A stretch of 64,000 nt of DNA from Desulfobulbus oligotrophicus (GCF_016446285.1 NZ_CP054140.1:1097501-1161500); one strand, 5' to 3'. Numbered from the stretch's first letter, positions 1-9,195 are shown. The notes: a model not told the origin generated them from the sequence alone. Made by a program: numbers and translations.

Positions 1-915
1 CGTCATCTCAGCCCGGACCCGTTTGATCACTTCAAGTGAGTTGGCGTTGGGAAGCGGCCAGATCCCCATGAACACGGCCGTCTGTCCGGAAAAATGCACT
101 TCGGTGTCATAATCTTCAGCACCCAGCACCACCTGTCCCACATCTTCAATCCGGACAAGTGCATCGTTATCCTCCCGAATGACCAGCCGTTTGAAATCTT
201 CGGTGGTGTGCATGTCGGTGTTGGTTGTCAGGTTGACCTGCACCAGCTCTCCCTTTGTGGTTCCGACGGCGGCAAGGAAGTTGTTGTTGGCCAGCGCCTG
301 GTACACCTGGCTCGGACTGACGTTGAAGGCCGCCATTTTTGCGGGATCAAGCCAGATACGCATGGCAAAGGTCCGGGCACCGAGGATCTCCGCCCGCTGC
401 ACTCCGGCCAGGGCTGATAACCGCGGCTGAATCACGCGCATCAGGTAGTCGGTTATCTCGTTCTGTTCCAGGGTATCCGAGGTGAAGCTGAGGTAGGCTG
501 AAGCAAATTGAGAGTCTGCCGACTCAACGTCAATAACCGGGATTTCGGCTTCCGGCGGCAGGTCGCGGCGTACCTGATCAACTTTGGAGCTGATTTCAGA
601 GAGCGCCTTGATCGGGTCATAGTTGAGCCGTAATCGGGCGTTGATGACTGACACGCCCTGGCTGGACTGCGATTGCAGATAATCAATACCGTCTGCACCG
701 GCGATGGCACGCTCCAGCGGTGTGGTGATAAAGCCGCGCACCAGTTCGGCATTGGCTCCGGTGAAGACGGTGGTCACCGTGACCACGGCGTTGTCGCTGC
801 GCGGATACTGACGAACATTCAGCGAGCCGATGGCCTGGAGCCCGGCGATAATAATCAGCAGACTGGTCACCATTGCCAACACCGGCCGTTGGACAAAAAG
901 ATCGGTGAATTTCAT
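1..915 (-). CDS. RND efflux pump inner-membrane permease, N-terminal part
   Basis: Proton-driven export pump of the AcrB/MdtB/MexF (HAE1) family. The frame is open from an ATG at 915 to the window edge, so only the first 305 codons are visible; a full member has about 1,030. The start reads MKFTDLFVQRPVLAMV, the usual cytoplasmic start leading into TM1 (about residues 12-30). The porter-domain part then shows typical family stretches such as the FTGANAELVRGFITTPLE and SSKVDQVRRDLPPEA regions. The gene begins 3 bases after the stop of the membrane-fusion protein upstream, so the two form one operon. The outer-membrane channel is not in the window. The exported substrate cannot be read from this fragment. 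Confidence 0.9.
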   Translation of the reverse strand, partial: MKFTDLFVQRPVLAMVTSLLIIIAGLQAIGSLNVRQYPRSDNAVVTVTTVFTGANAELVRGFITTPLERAIAGADGIDYLQSQSSQGVSVINARLRLNYDPIKALSEISSKVDQVRRDLPPEAEIPVIDVESADSQFASAYLSFTSDTLEQNEITDYLMRVIQPRLSALAGVQRAEILGARTFAMRIWLDPAKMAAFNVSPSQVYQALANNNFLAAVGTTKGELVQVNLTTNTDMHTTEDFKRLVIREDNDALVRIEDVGQVVLGAEDYDTEVHFSGQTAVFMGIWPLPNANSLEVIKRVRAEMT

Positions 916-918
916 GGG

Positions 919-2043
919 TTAACCATCCTTGGGCTGCGGATTCAGTTTGAATTCCGGGGCCAGGCTGTTATCAATAACAACGGCCTGGCCATTGCGGAGC
1001 TTGAACACACCGGTGCTGACCACAGTCTGCCGTGGATCAAGCCCGGAGACAACCGCAACAAAATCACCACGCTGTTCACCAAGACGTACAAACTGATGGC
1101 GGACCACCTGGTGTGCCGGTGTTGTGTCCTCTTCAACAATGAAGACAGAATCAGAGTAGGGGGCATACAAAACAGCTGTTGACGGAATAGCCAGGACCGG
1201 TTCGGGTTCGGGTTGAATGACAGCAACGTTGACAAACATTCCGGGCCGGAGACGGTCCTCCGGATTCGTCACCGTGGCCTGTACCCGGATATTGCGGTTG
1301 CTGGTCTCAACTTCAGGATTGACAGCGGTGATGGTTCCGGACACAGACCAGCCGTTTGGCAGGGCATCGGAGGTGATCCGGACCGTGTAGCCCACCTGCA
1401 TCTGCCGCAACTGCTGCTGCGGGACCAGGAAGTTGACAAAGATTGGATCAAGCGCCTGCAGGCTGACAATCGGCGTATTTTCCTGGATGATCTGGCCAAT
1501 GTTGACCTGGCGGATCCCGAGTCGTCCGCTGAAGGGGGCACGGATGGTCTTCTTGTCGATGGTTGCCCTGATGATGTCGGCCTGGGCCAGTGCCTGTTTA
1601 AGCTGCGCCTCGGCGTTATCATAGTTGGCTTCGGCCACTGTCTTGGTGGCCAGCATCTTTCTGGTGCGTTCAAATGTCACCCTGGCCAGGGCAACGGCTG
1701 CTTCCGCAGATCGCAATTGTGCAGTTTCGGCGGCAATGTCCTGCTGCACCAGCAGGTCGCCTGCTTTGATAAGCACACCGGGTTCAAAGGCGATATCTGT
1801 TATCTTACCGGTCAGCTCTGCTGCCACAGTTACGCCCTGGACCGCTTCCAGGGTGCCGGTTGCGGTGACGAGCGATTCCCAGGACTGTGATTCCACCTGT
1901 GTGGTTGTCACCACTTCCGGCGGGATCTGTACAGCTTTTCCCTGTTTGATCAGGGTGCCGATCTGCAGTGCCTTGATACCGGCCAGGACACCAACAATCA
2001 GGGTGACGCCGAGGATGGTGAGCAGGATGGGCTTGAGTTTCAT
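919..2043 (-). CDS. RND efflux periplasmic adaptor (membrane fusion protein)
   Basis: Adaptor that links the inner-membrane RND pump to an outer-membrane channel. The 374-residue product starts at MKLKPILLTIL; a GGAG lies 10 bases ahead of this ATG, so I prefer it to an upstream ATG at 2130. One N-terminal membrane anchor (about 5-25) precedes a biotinyl-lipoyl-like half motif, an alpha-helical hairpin (SAEAAVALARVTFERTR region), the second lipoyl half (KTIRAPFSGRLGIRQV), a beta-barrel and a membrane-proximal domain. This is the HlyD/AcrA order. It ends 3 bases before the pump gene. The family assignment is secure; the substrate is unknown. Confidence 0.92.
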   Translation of the reverse strand: MKLKPILLTILGVTLIVGVLAGIKALQIGTLIKQGKAVQIPPEVVTTTQVESQSWESLVTATGTLEAVQGVTVAAELTGKITDIAFEPGVLIKAGDLLVQQDIAAETAQLRSAEAAVALARVTFERTRKMLATKTVAEANYDNAEAQLKQALAQADIIRATIDKKTIRAPFSGRLGIRQVNIGQIIQENTPIVSLQALDPIFVNFLVPQQQLRQMQVGYTVRITSDALPNGWSVSGTITAVNPEVETSNRNIRVQATVTNPEDRLRPGMFVNVAVIQPEPEPVLAIPSTAVLYAPYSDSVFIVEEDTTPAHQVVRHQFVRLGEQRGDFVAVVSGLDPRQTVVSTGVFKLRNGQAVVIDNSLAPEFKLNPQPKDG

Positions 2044-2388
2044 AGCAAAATCTCCATAAAAAAAGCAATGTGCGAACAGTGAGCAATCGCTTTTCATCCA
2101 CATAGGCGGCAACGATACCATTGTCGCCACATATGGTCAACAGCAGCTGGTAAGCAGGCGGCAGGCCGGTTTTAAAACTCTGGAAAAAGAGTATGGTTTT
2201 GTCTCTGTTTCGCAGGCAGCAGAGTAAAAGGCGGTTTGATGAAACAGGATGAGACAGATGACGGCCTGCGGCAAAAAAGGAGGGGAGAGTACTGAACATC
2301 CGACAGGGGGTTGAACAATGCTGCCGGATTTTTCCCAACAGTCAGCAGAAACTGACTGTCAGGATGAAAAAGAGGAACGTTGGTGCGG
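2044..2388. other. intergenic region with a short perfect hairpin
   Basis: This 345-base gap lies between the metal-binding protein gene and the efflux adaptor, both on the minus strand. I see no convincing gene. The only clear structure is a perfect 8-bp inverted repeat, ACAGTCAG (2338-2345) and CTGACTGT (2352-2359), with a 6-base loop. It sits about 30 bases past the metal-binding gene. No T run follows on either strand, so it is not a standard intrinsic terminator, although it could protect a 3' end. The promoter of the efflux operon should lie in this gap, but no good match was found. Confidence 0.4.
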
Positions 2389-2580
2389 TTATTCAACCAC
2401 GCTAAAGCCCTTGGCCGCGATTGCCTGTCGCATTGCATCATTATCGATGACTCCTGAAAAACAGGCCTCACCTTTAGCCGGATCCACCTGCACCTCAGTG
2501 GCACCCAGCTCTTCCAGGGCTTTTTTCACCGATCCGGCGCAGTGTTGGCATTTCATACCATTGATACGAACAACTGTCAT
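2389..2580 (-). CDS. heavy-metal-associated (HMA) domain protein, CopZ-like
   Basis: Small cytoplasmic metal-binding protein of 63 residues, one HMA ferredoxin-like domain. The metal site GMKCQHC (Cys11 and Cys14) is the standard MxCxxC loop that binds Cu(I) or similar soft metals. The rest fits the fold: VKKALEELGATEVQVDPAKG, then the last strand. The start at 2580 is chosen because AGGAG lies 6 bases ahead; the ATG two codons earlier directly abuts that AGGAG. It follows the nitrilase-fusion gene by 16 bases. No copper ATPase is next to it, so its partner is unknown. It could be a copper or mercury chaperone. Confidence 0.85.
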   Translation of the reverse strand: MTVVRINGMKCQHCAGSVKKALEELGATEVQVDPAKGEACFSGVIDNDAMRQAIAAKGFSVVE

Positions 2581-2596
2581 AGTCATCTCCTTTCGT

Positions 2597-3886
2597 TTAA
2601 AAAGTGTTGATGGGAGCACGTGCAGAAGCCCTGATCTTATCGATCAGAGCTGTTGTTGAGCGGTCGTGTTGAAAGACGATACGCACGACCCGGCCACCGG
2701 CGGCCTTCACCTCCGAAGCTCCGACAATCTCCGCTTCCGGCCAGTCAGCCCCCTTTACCAGCACATCGGGCAGCAGTGTTGTGATCAGGCGAAGCGGTGT
2801 CGGGTCGGCAAAGAGGATGACATAGTCGACACACCCAAGGGCAGCCAGTACACGGGCCCGGTCCTGCTCGTTATTGACCGGTCTGTCGGCACCTTTGAGG
2901 CTGCGAACCGATGCATCGGTATTGATCCCCACCACCAGACAGTCAGCGGTTCGTCTGGCGGCTTCCAGGTAACTGACATGACCGGCGTGGACAAGATCAA
3001 AGCAACCGTTGGTAAAGGCAAGACGACTCCCCTGTCGGCGGATCAGGCGGGTCTTGGCGGCCACGGTGTCCAGATCCTGTACCTTTTCATGATCCGTAGT
3101 CAGCCAGGAACGATCACCTGCCGGATAAAACCGGTGCCGCTGCTCATCAACAGCCGTGCTGTCCAGTTTAGAGGTAATCACCGCGGCCTCCATGGCTGCA
3201 GATTGCAGAACCGTGCCGTCAGGGGCGACAATCATTGAGTGTCCGGCCATGTCCATATGACCGGTACGGCCGCAGCTGTTCACTGCGGCGACATAGACCT
3301 GATTTTCGATGGCTCGTGCCCTGACCAGGGTTTGCCAATGCTCCAGGCGGCTGCGTGGCCATTGGGCACAGACCGCCAGCAGACGGGCACCTGCAAAAAC
3401 CTGGTGACGTGCTGTTTCCGGGAAACGAAGGTCATAGCAGACCAGTCCGGCGAGAGGACCGAGGGGTGTCTGCAAGGGTGGCGTACTCATTCCCCTCTGA
3501 TAGTATTGATCTTCCTGCCAGTAACCAAACAGGTGCTGTTTGGGAATCTTGCCGACCACACCTTCCGGACCGACAAGAAATAGGGTGTTTCGGGGGAGAG
3601 CGTCGTCTTCAGTCAGTTCGGTCAGAGATCCGGCCAGATAGATGTGATGGGTTTCGGCAAGCCGTGCCATGACCTTCAGGATTTCCGGCGTTCTCTTGCC
3701 AAAGGCGGCTGTCTGCGCATAATCAAAACCAGTGGCCCACATCTCCGGCAGCAGCAGCAGGGTGTCAGGTCCTGGTGCGTGTTCGGCGATCAGAGACTCG
3801 ACCTGTCTGATATTTTCTTCTATCCTGCCGGGAGCAATGGGGAACTGCACACAGGCAACGGCTGGGAAAAGAGACGGTCCGCTCAT
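2597..3886 (-). CDS. nitrilase-superfamily amidase fused to RfaE2-type nucleotidyltransferase
   Basis: One uninterrupted 429-codon frame carries two enzymes. Residues 1-260 are a carbon-nitrogen hydrolase with the Glu-Lys-Cys triad visible at Glu48 (LLLPEMWATGF), Lys116 (GKIPKQHLF) and Cys150 (LVCYDLRFPE). This version resembles the YafV/omega-amidase group. Residues 275-429 are a cytidylyltransferase-fold domain with FTNGCFDLVHAGH (HxGH at 300-303) and a late STTALIDKI segment, matching D-glycero-beta-D-manno-heptose 1-phosphate adenylyltransferase (RfaE2/HldE C-terminal half) of LPS heptose synthesis. The start overlaps the HEAT-protein stop by 4 bases. The two activities are not normally linked, so the biological reason for the fusion is open. 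Domain calls are firm; exact substrates are inferred. Confidence 0.9.
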   Translation of the reverse strand: MSGPSLFPAVACVQFPIAPGRIEENIRQVESLIAEHAPGPDTLLLLPEMWATGFDYAQTAAFGKRTPEILKVMARLAETHHIYLAGSLTELTEDDALPRNTLFLVGPEGVVGKIPKQHLFGYWQEDQYYQRGMSTPPLQTPLGPLAGLVCYDLRFPETARHQVFAGARLLAVCAQWPRSRLEHWQTLVRARAIENQVYVAAVNSCGRTGHMDMAGHSMIVAPDGTVLQSAAMEAAVITSKLDSTAVDEQRHRFYPAGDRSWLTTDHEKVQDLDTVAAKTRLIRRQGSRLAFTNGCFDLVHAGHVSYLEAARRTADCLVVGINTDASVRSLKGADRPVNNEQDRARVLAALGCVDYVILFADPTPLRLITTLLPDVLVKGADWPEAEIVGASEVKAAGGRVVRIVFQHDRSTTALIDKIRASARAPINTF

Positions 3887-4590
3887 TCAGCCATCCTTTC
3901 CAGGGCTGTCTCTGCCAGGGTACCCACTGTGGTCGACTGAAAAGCACCTTCCCAGTACAGAGTCAGGGGAGCTGTATCAGTTACAAGTTTACGTAAAACC
4001 CCTTCAGTGGCTGTTAAGAAGAGGTTACCGACGGCAAGGACGGCAAGTCCTCGTGTTATCCCGTCTTCGGCATGCAGGTAGGCGGGGATGTCGGCACCGG
4101 CGCCCCGCTCGATCAGGAGGCGCGGTCTGCAACCGCTCATCCGGGCAATACCCCAGAGCAGACCCTGTTGCAGGAGCGGATGTTCAAGGTAGTTGCCGTC
4201 CTGATAAAGCTCCTCTCCATCCTCACGCATGTACGAGATCAGCATATGGACATACTCTTCGGCCAGACCGGCATGCTGACACATGACCTCAGCCATGGAT
4301 TCGGGTGCCCCCCAGCCGATGCCGCCGGATTCGTCATTCAGACTCCAGAGGAAGCGGCGCATCACTGTCCGTGCCTCTTCCATTTCTTTTTTTGCCAGCC
4401 GGTTTATGGTATGCCCCATACAGCTGACTGCAAACCAGCGGATATGCGGATCTTCCCGGCAGATTGCCGAAAACAGGGCATTGATCACAGCCTTGGGCGG
4501 ATAGCTGTCCAGTGCTTTGATGATGATGTTGAGGTCCTGACCGTTAAGAAGCGTCAAAACCTCGGTTTTTATTGTTCGACTGTTTGCCAT
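3883..4590 (-). CDS. HEAT-repeat protein, DVU0298-like
   Basis: Protein of 235 residues, helical throughout, with no signal peptide or membrane segment. The stretches IRWFAVSCMGHTINRLA, MRRFLWSLNDESGGIGWGAPE and LEHPLLQQGLLWGIARM look like consecutive HEAT-type helical pairs, and the central ESGGIGWGAPE block strongly resembles the family named after Desulfovibrio DVU0298. That family is mostly found in sulfate reducers and has no known function. The stop overlaps the fusion-gene start (ATGA), and ferritin lies 11 bases upstream, so it is probably co-transcribed with both. The family name is from memory and was not searched. Confidence 0.75.
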   Translation of the reverse strand: MANSRTIKTEVLTLLNGQDLNIIIKALDSYPPKAVINALFSAICREDPHIRWFAVSCMGHTINRLAKKEMEEARTVMRRFLWSLNDESGGIGWGAPESMAEVMCQHAGLAEEYVHMLISYMREDGEELYQDGNYLEHPLLQQGLLWGIARMSGCRPRLLIERGAGADIPAYLHAEDGITRGLAVLAVGNLFLTATEGVLRKLVTDTAPLTLYWEGAFQSTTVGTLAETALERMAE

Positions 4591-4601
4591 CTGTTCAGGC
4601 T

Positions 4602-5114
4602 TTATTCTGCAGCCGGTTCAGTCTCGGTAAAGACCCTTTTTCCCAGTTCTGCATCAACCATGAACAGACCGGATCGGGTCCCCTCAATCAGTTTCAGTTT
4701 GTCGATGACTTCATTGACACTGGCTTCTTCCTCAACTTGCTCTGTAACATACCACTGGAGGAAGATGTTGGAGGCATGGTCCCTTTCGTTGATCGCCAGT
4801 TCAACCAGATCGTTGATAAGGCTTGTCACATGTTTTTCATGGGCAAGTACAGCTTCGAAAACTGCCAGCGGAGTGTCCCAGGTTGCTTCCGGTTTATCAA
4901 TGGCCTCAAGGGTGACCGTGCCGCCCCGCTCATAGACGTAGTCATAGAATTTCATGGCATGCATCATCTCTTCCTGAGCCTGCGCCCGCATCCAGGTGGC
5001 AAAGCCCAGCAGACCGATCGACTGGAAATGGGCTTCCATCGACAGGTAGAGATAGGCGGAGTACATCTCAGCATTAATCTGCTTGTTTATGGCGTTAAGT
5101 ATTTTTTCGTTCAT
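4602..5114 (-). CDS. ftnA: ferritin
   Basis: Cytoplasmic iron-storage protein, 170 residues, typical length for bacterial non-heme ferritin. The four-helix bundle and di-iron ligands are visible: the N-terminal helix with NAEMYSAYLYLSME, the QAQEEMMHAMKFYDYV helix (ExxH ferroxidase pair), and the later ASNIFLQWYVTEQVEEE helix with its Gln and Glu. It oxidises Fe(II) and stores ferric mineral, and in an anaerobe also protects against oxygen exposure. It is the first gene of the minus-strand group running towards the efflux operon and is divergent from the dehydrogenase gene at 5286. A GGAG (in ctccttaa) lies just before the ATG. Confidence 0.95.
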   Translation of the reverse strand: MNEKILNAINKQINAEMYSAYLYLSMEAHFQSIGLLGFATWMRAQAQEEMMHAMKFYDYVYERGGTVTLEAIDKPEATWDTPLAVFEAVLAHEKHVTSLINDLVELAINERDHASNIFLQWYVTEQVEEEASVNEVIDKLKLIEGTRSGLFMVDAELGKRVFTETEPAAE

Positions 5115-5285
5115 AGCGGTCTCCTTAAGTATTCAGATAAGAGTGTTCTGCTTACAATCTGTGTTCCTGTCCGTGAACTATAAGTACAGACATGAGGAAT
5201 TCCAGGCCATTCTGAAAATTTATTGTCTTTTAAGGGCAAACCTGTTTCTTTACGGTTTCTTTATGCTTTCAAAGAGGAGGAGAGT

Positions 5286-6041
5286 ATGCAGAAAACCGTT
5301 TGCATAACCGGTGCTACCTCAGGATTTGGGAGGGCCTGCGCCCAGCGATTTGCAGCAGAGGGGTGGCGGTTGATCGTGAGTGGCCGGCGTACGGAGAGGC
5401 TGGACGAGCTGATCCGGGAGCTGAAAACAGTACCGGTGCATGCCATACCCCTGGATGTCCGCAACCGTGAAGAGGTGACCGCCATGGTGCGTGATCTGCC
5501 CGAAGGGTTTCGTGACGTTGATGTCCTGGTCAACAATGCCGGCCTGGCACTGGGGCTTGAGGGTGCGCATGCGGCCAGCCTCGAGGATTGGGAAACCATG
5601 ATTGATACGAACATCAAGGGGCTGTGCTACCTCACCCGCTGCTTCCTGCCCGGTATGGTGGCACGTAATCAGGGACACATCATTAATATGGGCTCGATTG
5701 CCGGTACCTATCCGTACCCCGGCGGCAACGTATACGGGGCCACCAAAGCCTTTGTCAAACAGTTTTCCCGGAACCTGCTCACCGACCTGGTCCATACCCG
5801 GGTGCGGGTGACCAATATCGAACCGGGCCTGGCTGAAAGCGAGTTCTCCATTGTTCGGTTTCATGGCGATAAAGAAAAGGCCGATACCGTGTACAGTGGC
5901 ACAGAACCGCTGCGGCCGGCGGATATTGCCGAAATAGCCTATTGGGTGACCACCGTGCCGCCGCATGTCAACATCTGCACGGTTGAGGTCATGCCGACCT
6001 GCCAGAGTTGCGGCCCGTTTGCCATTCATCGGGGATCCTGA
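5286..6041 (+). CDS. short-chain dehydrogenase, YdfG-like (NADP-dependent hydroxy acid dehydrogenase)
   Basis: Classical SDR of 251 residues. It shows the TGATSGFG cofactor loop, the NNAG motif ([11 protein letters not shown]), the catalytic Ser (INMGSIAG) and the YGATK catalytic Tyr-Lys. The stretch [16 protein letters not shown] and the ending ICTVEVMP closely match E. coli YdfG, an NADP-dependent 3-hydroxy acid/L-allo-threonine dehydrogenase. An Arg after the second strand (GRRTERLDE) fits NADP(H). The start at 5286 has a strong AGGAGGAGAG ahead. fabB follows after 14 bases, so the two are likely co-transcribed; whether it works in lipid metabolism is inferred only from that pairing. Confidence 0.88.
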   Translation: MQKTVCITGATSGFGRACAQRFAAEGWRLIVSGRRTERLDELIRELKTVPVHAIPLDVRNREEVTAMVRDLPEGFRDVDVLVNNAGLALGLEGAHAASLEDWETMIDTNIKGLCYLTRCFLPGMVARNQGHIINMGSIAGTYPYPGGNVYGATKAFVKQFSRNLLTDLVHTRVRVTNIEPGLAESEFSIVRFHGDKEKADTVYSGTEPLRPADIAEIAYWVTTVPPHVNICTVEVMPTCQSCGPFAIHRGS

Positions 6042-6055
6042 ACACGGAGAAAGTT

Positions 6056-7264
6056 ATGCGACGAGTCGTGATTACCGGCATGGGTATTGTCTCGCCTCTG
6101 GGAGACACCACTGAGGAGGTGCTGACCTCTCTAAAGGAAAGCAGATCCGGCATCCGCTATCATGCCCGCTATCAGGAGATCGGATTACGTTCCCAGATAG
6201 GCGGGTTTACCCGGGTTGACCTCAAGCAGCAGATTGATAAAAAACATCTCCGTTTCATGGGCAATGCTGCGGCCTATGCCTCCATCGCCATGCAGCAGGC
6301 CATCAGTGACAGCGGGCTGCATGAGGACGAGGTCAGTCATCCGCGCACCGGTCTGATCATCGGCTCCGGCGGTACCTCAGCCGAGAATGTGGTTGCCACG
6401 GCTGATGTCATGCGGAAAAAGGGCTTGAAACGGCTTTCTCCCTTCATGGTTCCACGGACCATGAGCAGCACGGTCTCCGCCTGTCTGACCAGCACGTACC
6501 GGATCCAGGGACTCTGCTACTCTATTTCTTCGGCCTGTGCCACTGGTTCGCACTGTATCGGCAGTGCTGTCGAGCAGATTCAGATGGGTAAGCAGGACGT
6601 GGTTTTTGCCGGTGGCGCGGATGAAGAACACTGGACCCAGACCGCCATGTTTGACGCCATGGGCGCTCTGTCCACCAGGTTTAACGAGACACCGACCAGG
6701 GCCTCGCGACCCTATGACCGTGATCGTGACGGTTTTGTTGTTGCCAACGGCGCCGGTCTGGTGGTGGTGGAAGAGTATGAGCGGGCAAGAAAACGGGGAG
6801 CACCCATGTATGCTGAAGTGGTGGGGTATGGTGCGACTGCGGATGGTTCGGAGATGGTGCAGCCCTCAGGCGAGGGCGCGGTACGCTGTATTCGTCTGGC
6901 CCTGGATACGGCCGGCAGCGATATTGACTACATCAATGCCCATGGCACTTCAACCCCGATCGGAGATCTGGTCGAACTGCGGGCTATCCGGGAGGTCTTT
7001 GGTCTCAGCAACCCGCCGATCAGTTCAACCAAATCTCTTTCCGGTCACAGCCTGGGAGCAGCCGGGGTTCACGAAACCGTTTACAGCCTCCTGATGCTTA
7101 AGCACGGCTTCATCTGCGGTTCGGCAAATATTGAACATATGGACCCGGAGGCAGAGGGCCATAATCTTGTCACCGCTAACCGTGACGCCCGATTAACAAC
7201 GGTGATGAGCAACAGCTACGGTTTTGGCGGCACCAATGCCTGCCTGATTTTCCGACGAGTCTGA
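6056..7264 (+). CDS. fabB: beta-ketoacyl-ACP synthase I
   Basis: Condensing enzyme of type II fatty acid synthesis that elongates acyl-ACP with malonyl-ACP; in gammaproteobacteria the FabB type is needed for unsaturated fatty acids. The 402-residue product carries the full Cys-His-His triad: Cys161 in SSACATGSH, His296 in NAHGTSTP and His331 in GHSLGAAG. The similarity is to FabB rather than Fab[17 protein letters not shown] at the start, [29 protein letters not shown] at the end. No fabA is in the window. The start at 6056 has an aagttatg context with GGAG about 8 bases ahead. It converges on pgpA. Confidence 0.95.
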   Translation: MRRVVITGMGIVSPLGDTTEEVLTSLKESRSGIRYHARYQEIGLRSQIGGFTRVDLKQQIDKKHLRFMGNAAAYASIAMQQAISDSGLHEDEVSHPRTGLIIGSGGTSAENVVATADVMRKKGLKRLSPFMVPRTMSSTVSACLTSTYRIQGLCYSISSACATGSHCIGSAVEQIQMGKQDVVFAGGADEEHWTQTAMFDAMGALSTRFNETPTRASRPYDRDRDGFVVANGAGLVVVEEYERARKRGAPMYAEVVGYGATADGSEMVQPSGEGAVRCIRLALDTAGSDIDYINAHGTSTPIGDLVELRAIREVFGLSNPPISSTKSLSGHSLGAAGVHETVYSLLMLKHGFICGSANIEHMDPEAEGHNLVTANRDARLTTVMSNSYGFGGTNACLIFRRV

Positions 7265-7330
7265 ACATGATGGCAGGTCAGAGGCCTTCCTGTATAAGGT
7301 ATGGCAGGACTCTCTTCCGAAAATATTTTT

Positions 7331-7789
7331 TTAAAGGATGTGCAACACCCAGAGACCCAGGTGAAGGACCAGCAGCGCATACAGTGCGGCCATGACGTCA
7401 TCGAGCATAATGCCGAGTCCACCGTGCAGGTGCCTGTCGATCCAGCTGATCGGATAGGGTTTGATAATATCGAAAAAACGAAAAAGAATAAAACCCGCCA
7501 ACAGGGCTGCCGGATGCAGCGGGATGAAGCTGAGGGCGATCAGCTGACCGACGATCTCATCAATGACCACAATAGACGGGTCTCCCTGGTCAACTATTTT
7601 TTCAGCAGCTCCGGCACAGAAAACACCGATGATGAACAGTGCACCGATTATCATGAAATACGATGGAGTGCTCAGGCGGCTTAACGGTACCCACAGTAAG
7701 ACGCCAACGAGCGAACCCCAGGTGCCGGGAGCTTTGGGCAGGTTGCCGCTGCCGGCTCCGGTGGCAATGAACATCAGTAAGCGATCCAT
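7331..7789 (-). CDS. pgpA: phosphatidylglycerophosphatase A
   Basis: Removes phosphate from phosphatidylglycerol-phosphate to give phosphatidylglycerol at the inner membrane. The 152-residue protein has the family signatures GSGNLPKAPGTWGSLVGV near the N-terminus and VVIDEIVGQLIAL, followed by FRFFDIIKPYPI and the HGGLGIMLDDVMAAL metal-binding region with its Asp pair. Several hydrophobic helices are present. It is a lone gene, convergent with fabB (66-base gap) and separated by 221 bases from larC. It does not extend into competence-damage or thiL genes as in some genomes. Confidence 0.93.
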   Translation of the reverse strand: MDRLLMFIATGAGSGNLPKAPGTWGSLVGVLLWVPLSRLSTPSYFMIIGALFIIGVFCAGAAEKIVDQGDPSIVVIDEIVGQLIALSFIPLHPAALLAGFILFRFFDIIKPYPISWIDRHLHGGLGIMLDDVMAALYALLVLHLGLWVLHIL

Positions 7790-8010
7790 GGTTGCTGCTC
7801 TCAGATAGGTTTTGTCTGTAACATCTCAGCCCTGTTGCGCACCGTTGATGCGGCGAGCGGAGCATGAGATGGCCGATGCACAGAGCGAATGTCTTTTGGT
7901 CGAAAACAGCCCATCCGATACTGTGGGTTCGATAGAATGAATCCGACGGTGGGTATTGTCAAGATCTCTGCACGGTTCATTGTTTTTTCCTGAAAGCCTG
8001 AACAGCGACT

Positions 8011-9195
8011 TTATGCCTTCGTGCCACAGGCAGGTGTTTGCTGCTGCACCGCAGCATAGACGGTTCGCAGCGCAATCCCGTGAGCATCTGCTATGGCCCG
8101 GCAGGCCTCATACTCAGGAGTAATAACCGTGCCGAAGGGGGTGGTGATCTGTTTGGCGGCCACATCTCCCCAGGGTGTGGTGACAACGATCGGGAGGCGC
8201 GGCAGGGTCAGGCGTTGTTCAGAGTGCCATCGCAGACCGATGGTGGTGGTTTCGTTAAAGAGAACGGTGGTGAGCGCCGGGCGGAGAGCAGATTCTCCGA
8301 TCACCCGGAGGAGGAAACCCGGCCGCCCTTTTTTCATATGCATCGGGATCAGGCAGACATCCAGCGCTCCGGCCGCCAGCAGACGCTCGCTGACATGGGG
8401 CCAAAGTTCCGGATTCCAGTCATCTATATGTGTTTCAATGACCTCAACCTCCCGGGCTTCTGCACTCTCCTGAGGCTCTCCAATGAACAGTCGCAGCAGG
8501 TTGGGCCGATCATCGTGGCGATGTAGCGTGCCGGCGCCATATCCGGTGTGCTGCAGGCGCATTGACGGCATGGGCCCAAAGTTTCTGGTCAGTTCCCGAA
8601 CCAGGGCGGCACCGGTCGGTGTGACCAGTTCCTGGTCAAGATCTATACCGTAGACAGGTACGCCTTCAAGGAGCCGGCAGACTGCCGGGCTTGGTAACGG
8701 GATGTCGCCGTGACTGCAGTGCACCCAGCCGTGTGGCATAGGCAGGGGAGAACAGTCGAGCTGACTGATGTTCAGGTAGGCACATCCTGCCACCGTGCCG
8801 ACAATGTCCAGAATTGCATCCACGGCACCGACTTCATGGAAGTGGACGGCCTCCACTGTGCTGCCGTGTACGGCTGCCTCTGCCTCGGCCAGTCGGGTAA
8901 AGACAGCGAGCGACCGGTCCCGGACAGGTGCCGGAACGGCGGATCGGTGCAGGAGGTCATGGATATCCTGCAGGTGACGATGCGGATGCGGGTGGTGTTT
9001 CAAATCGTTGATCAGGACCTGGGTGGCGGTAAGCCCCTGGACGGTTTTCCGGATGACTGTCAGCTGGTATCCGTCAGGCAGTAATCCGGAAAATATTTCG
9101 CGGAGATAGGTCTCCGGCACACCGGCATCAAGCAGGGCTCCAAGCAGCATGTCGCCGCTGACCCCTGAAAAACAGTCAAGGTACGCTGTGCGCAT
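8011..9195 (-). CDS. larC: nickel-pincer cofactor chelatase LarC (nickel insertion protein)
   Basis: Cyclometallase that inserts nickel into the pyridinium-bisthiocarboxylate mononucleotide of the nickel-pincer cofactor, used by lactate racemase and related enzymes. The 394-residue, unbroken product starts with YLDCFSGVSGDMLLGALLDAG, has VEAVHFHEVGAVDAILDIVG, and ends with the region ending in IALRTVYAAV, all typical of the LarC/TIGR00299 family. Many genomes split it into larC1 and larC2; here it is one frame. It overlaps the stop of fmt by one base. larB, larE and larA are not in the window, so its client enzyme is unknown. Confidence 0.93.
   Translation of the reverse strand: MRTAYLDCFSGVSGDMLLGALLDAGVPETYLREIFSGLLPDGYQLTVIRKTVQGLTATQVLINDLKHHPHPHRHLQDIHDLLHRSAVPAPVRDRSLAVFTRLAEAEAAVHGSTVEAVHFHEVGAVDAILDIVGTVAGCAYLNISQLDCSPLPMPHGWVHCSHGDIPLPSPAVCRLLEGVPVYGIDLDQELVTPTGAALVRELTRNFGPMPSMRLQHTGYGAGTLHRHDDRPNLLRLFIGEPQESAEAREVEVIETHIDDWNPELWPHVSERLLAAGALDVCLIPMHMKKGRPGFLLRVIGESALRPALTTVLFNETTTIGLRWHSEQRLTLPRLPIVVTTPWGDVAAKQITTPFGTVITPEYEACRAIADAHGIALRTVYAAVQQQTPACGTKA

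Noticed and set aside
4072-4935. A 287-codon plus-strand frame opposite the HEAT protein and ferritin genes
   Set aside because: Spans two clear genes on the other strand and shows no domain or ribosome-binding site.
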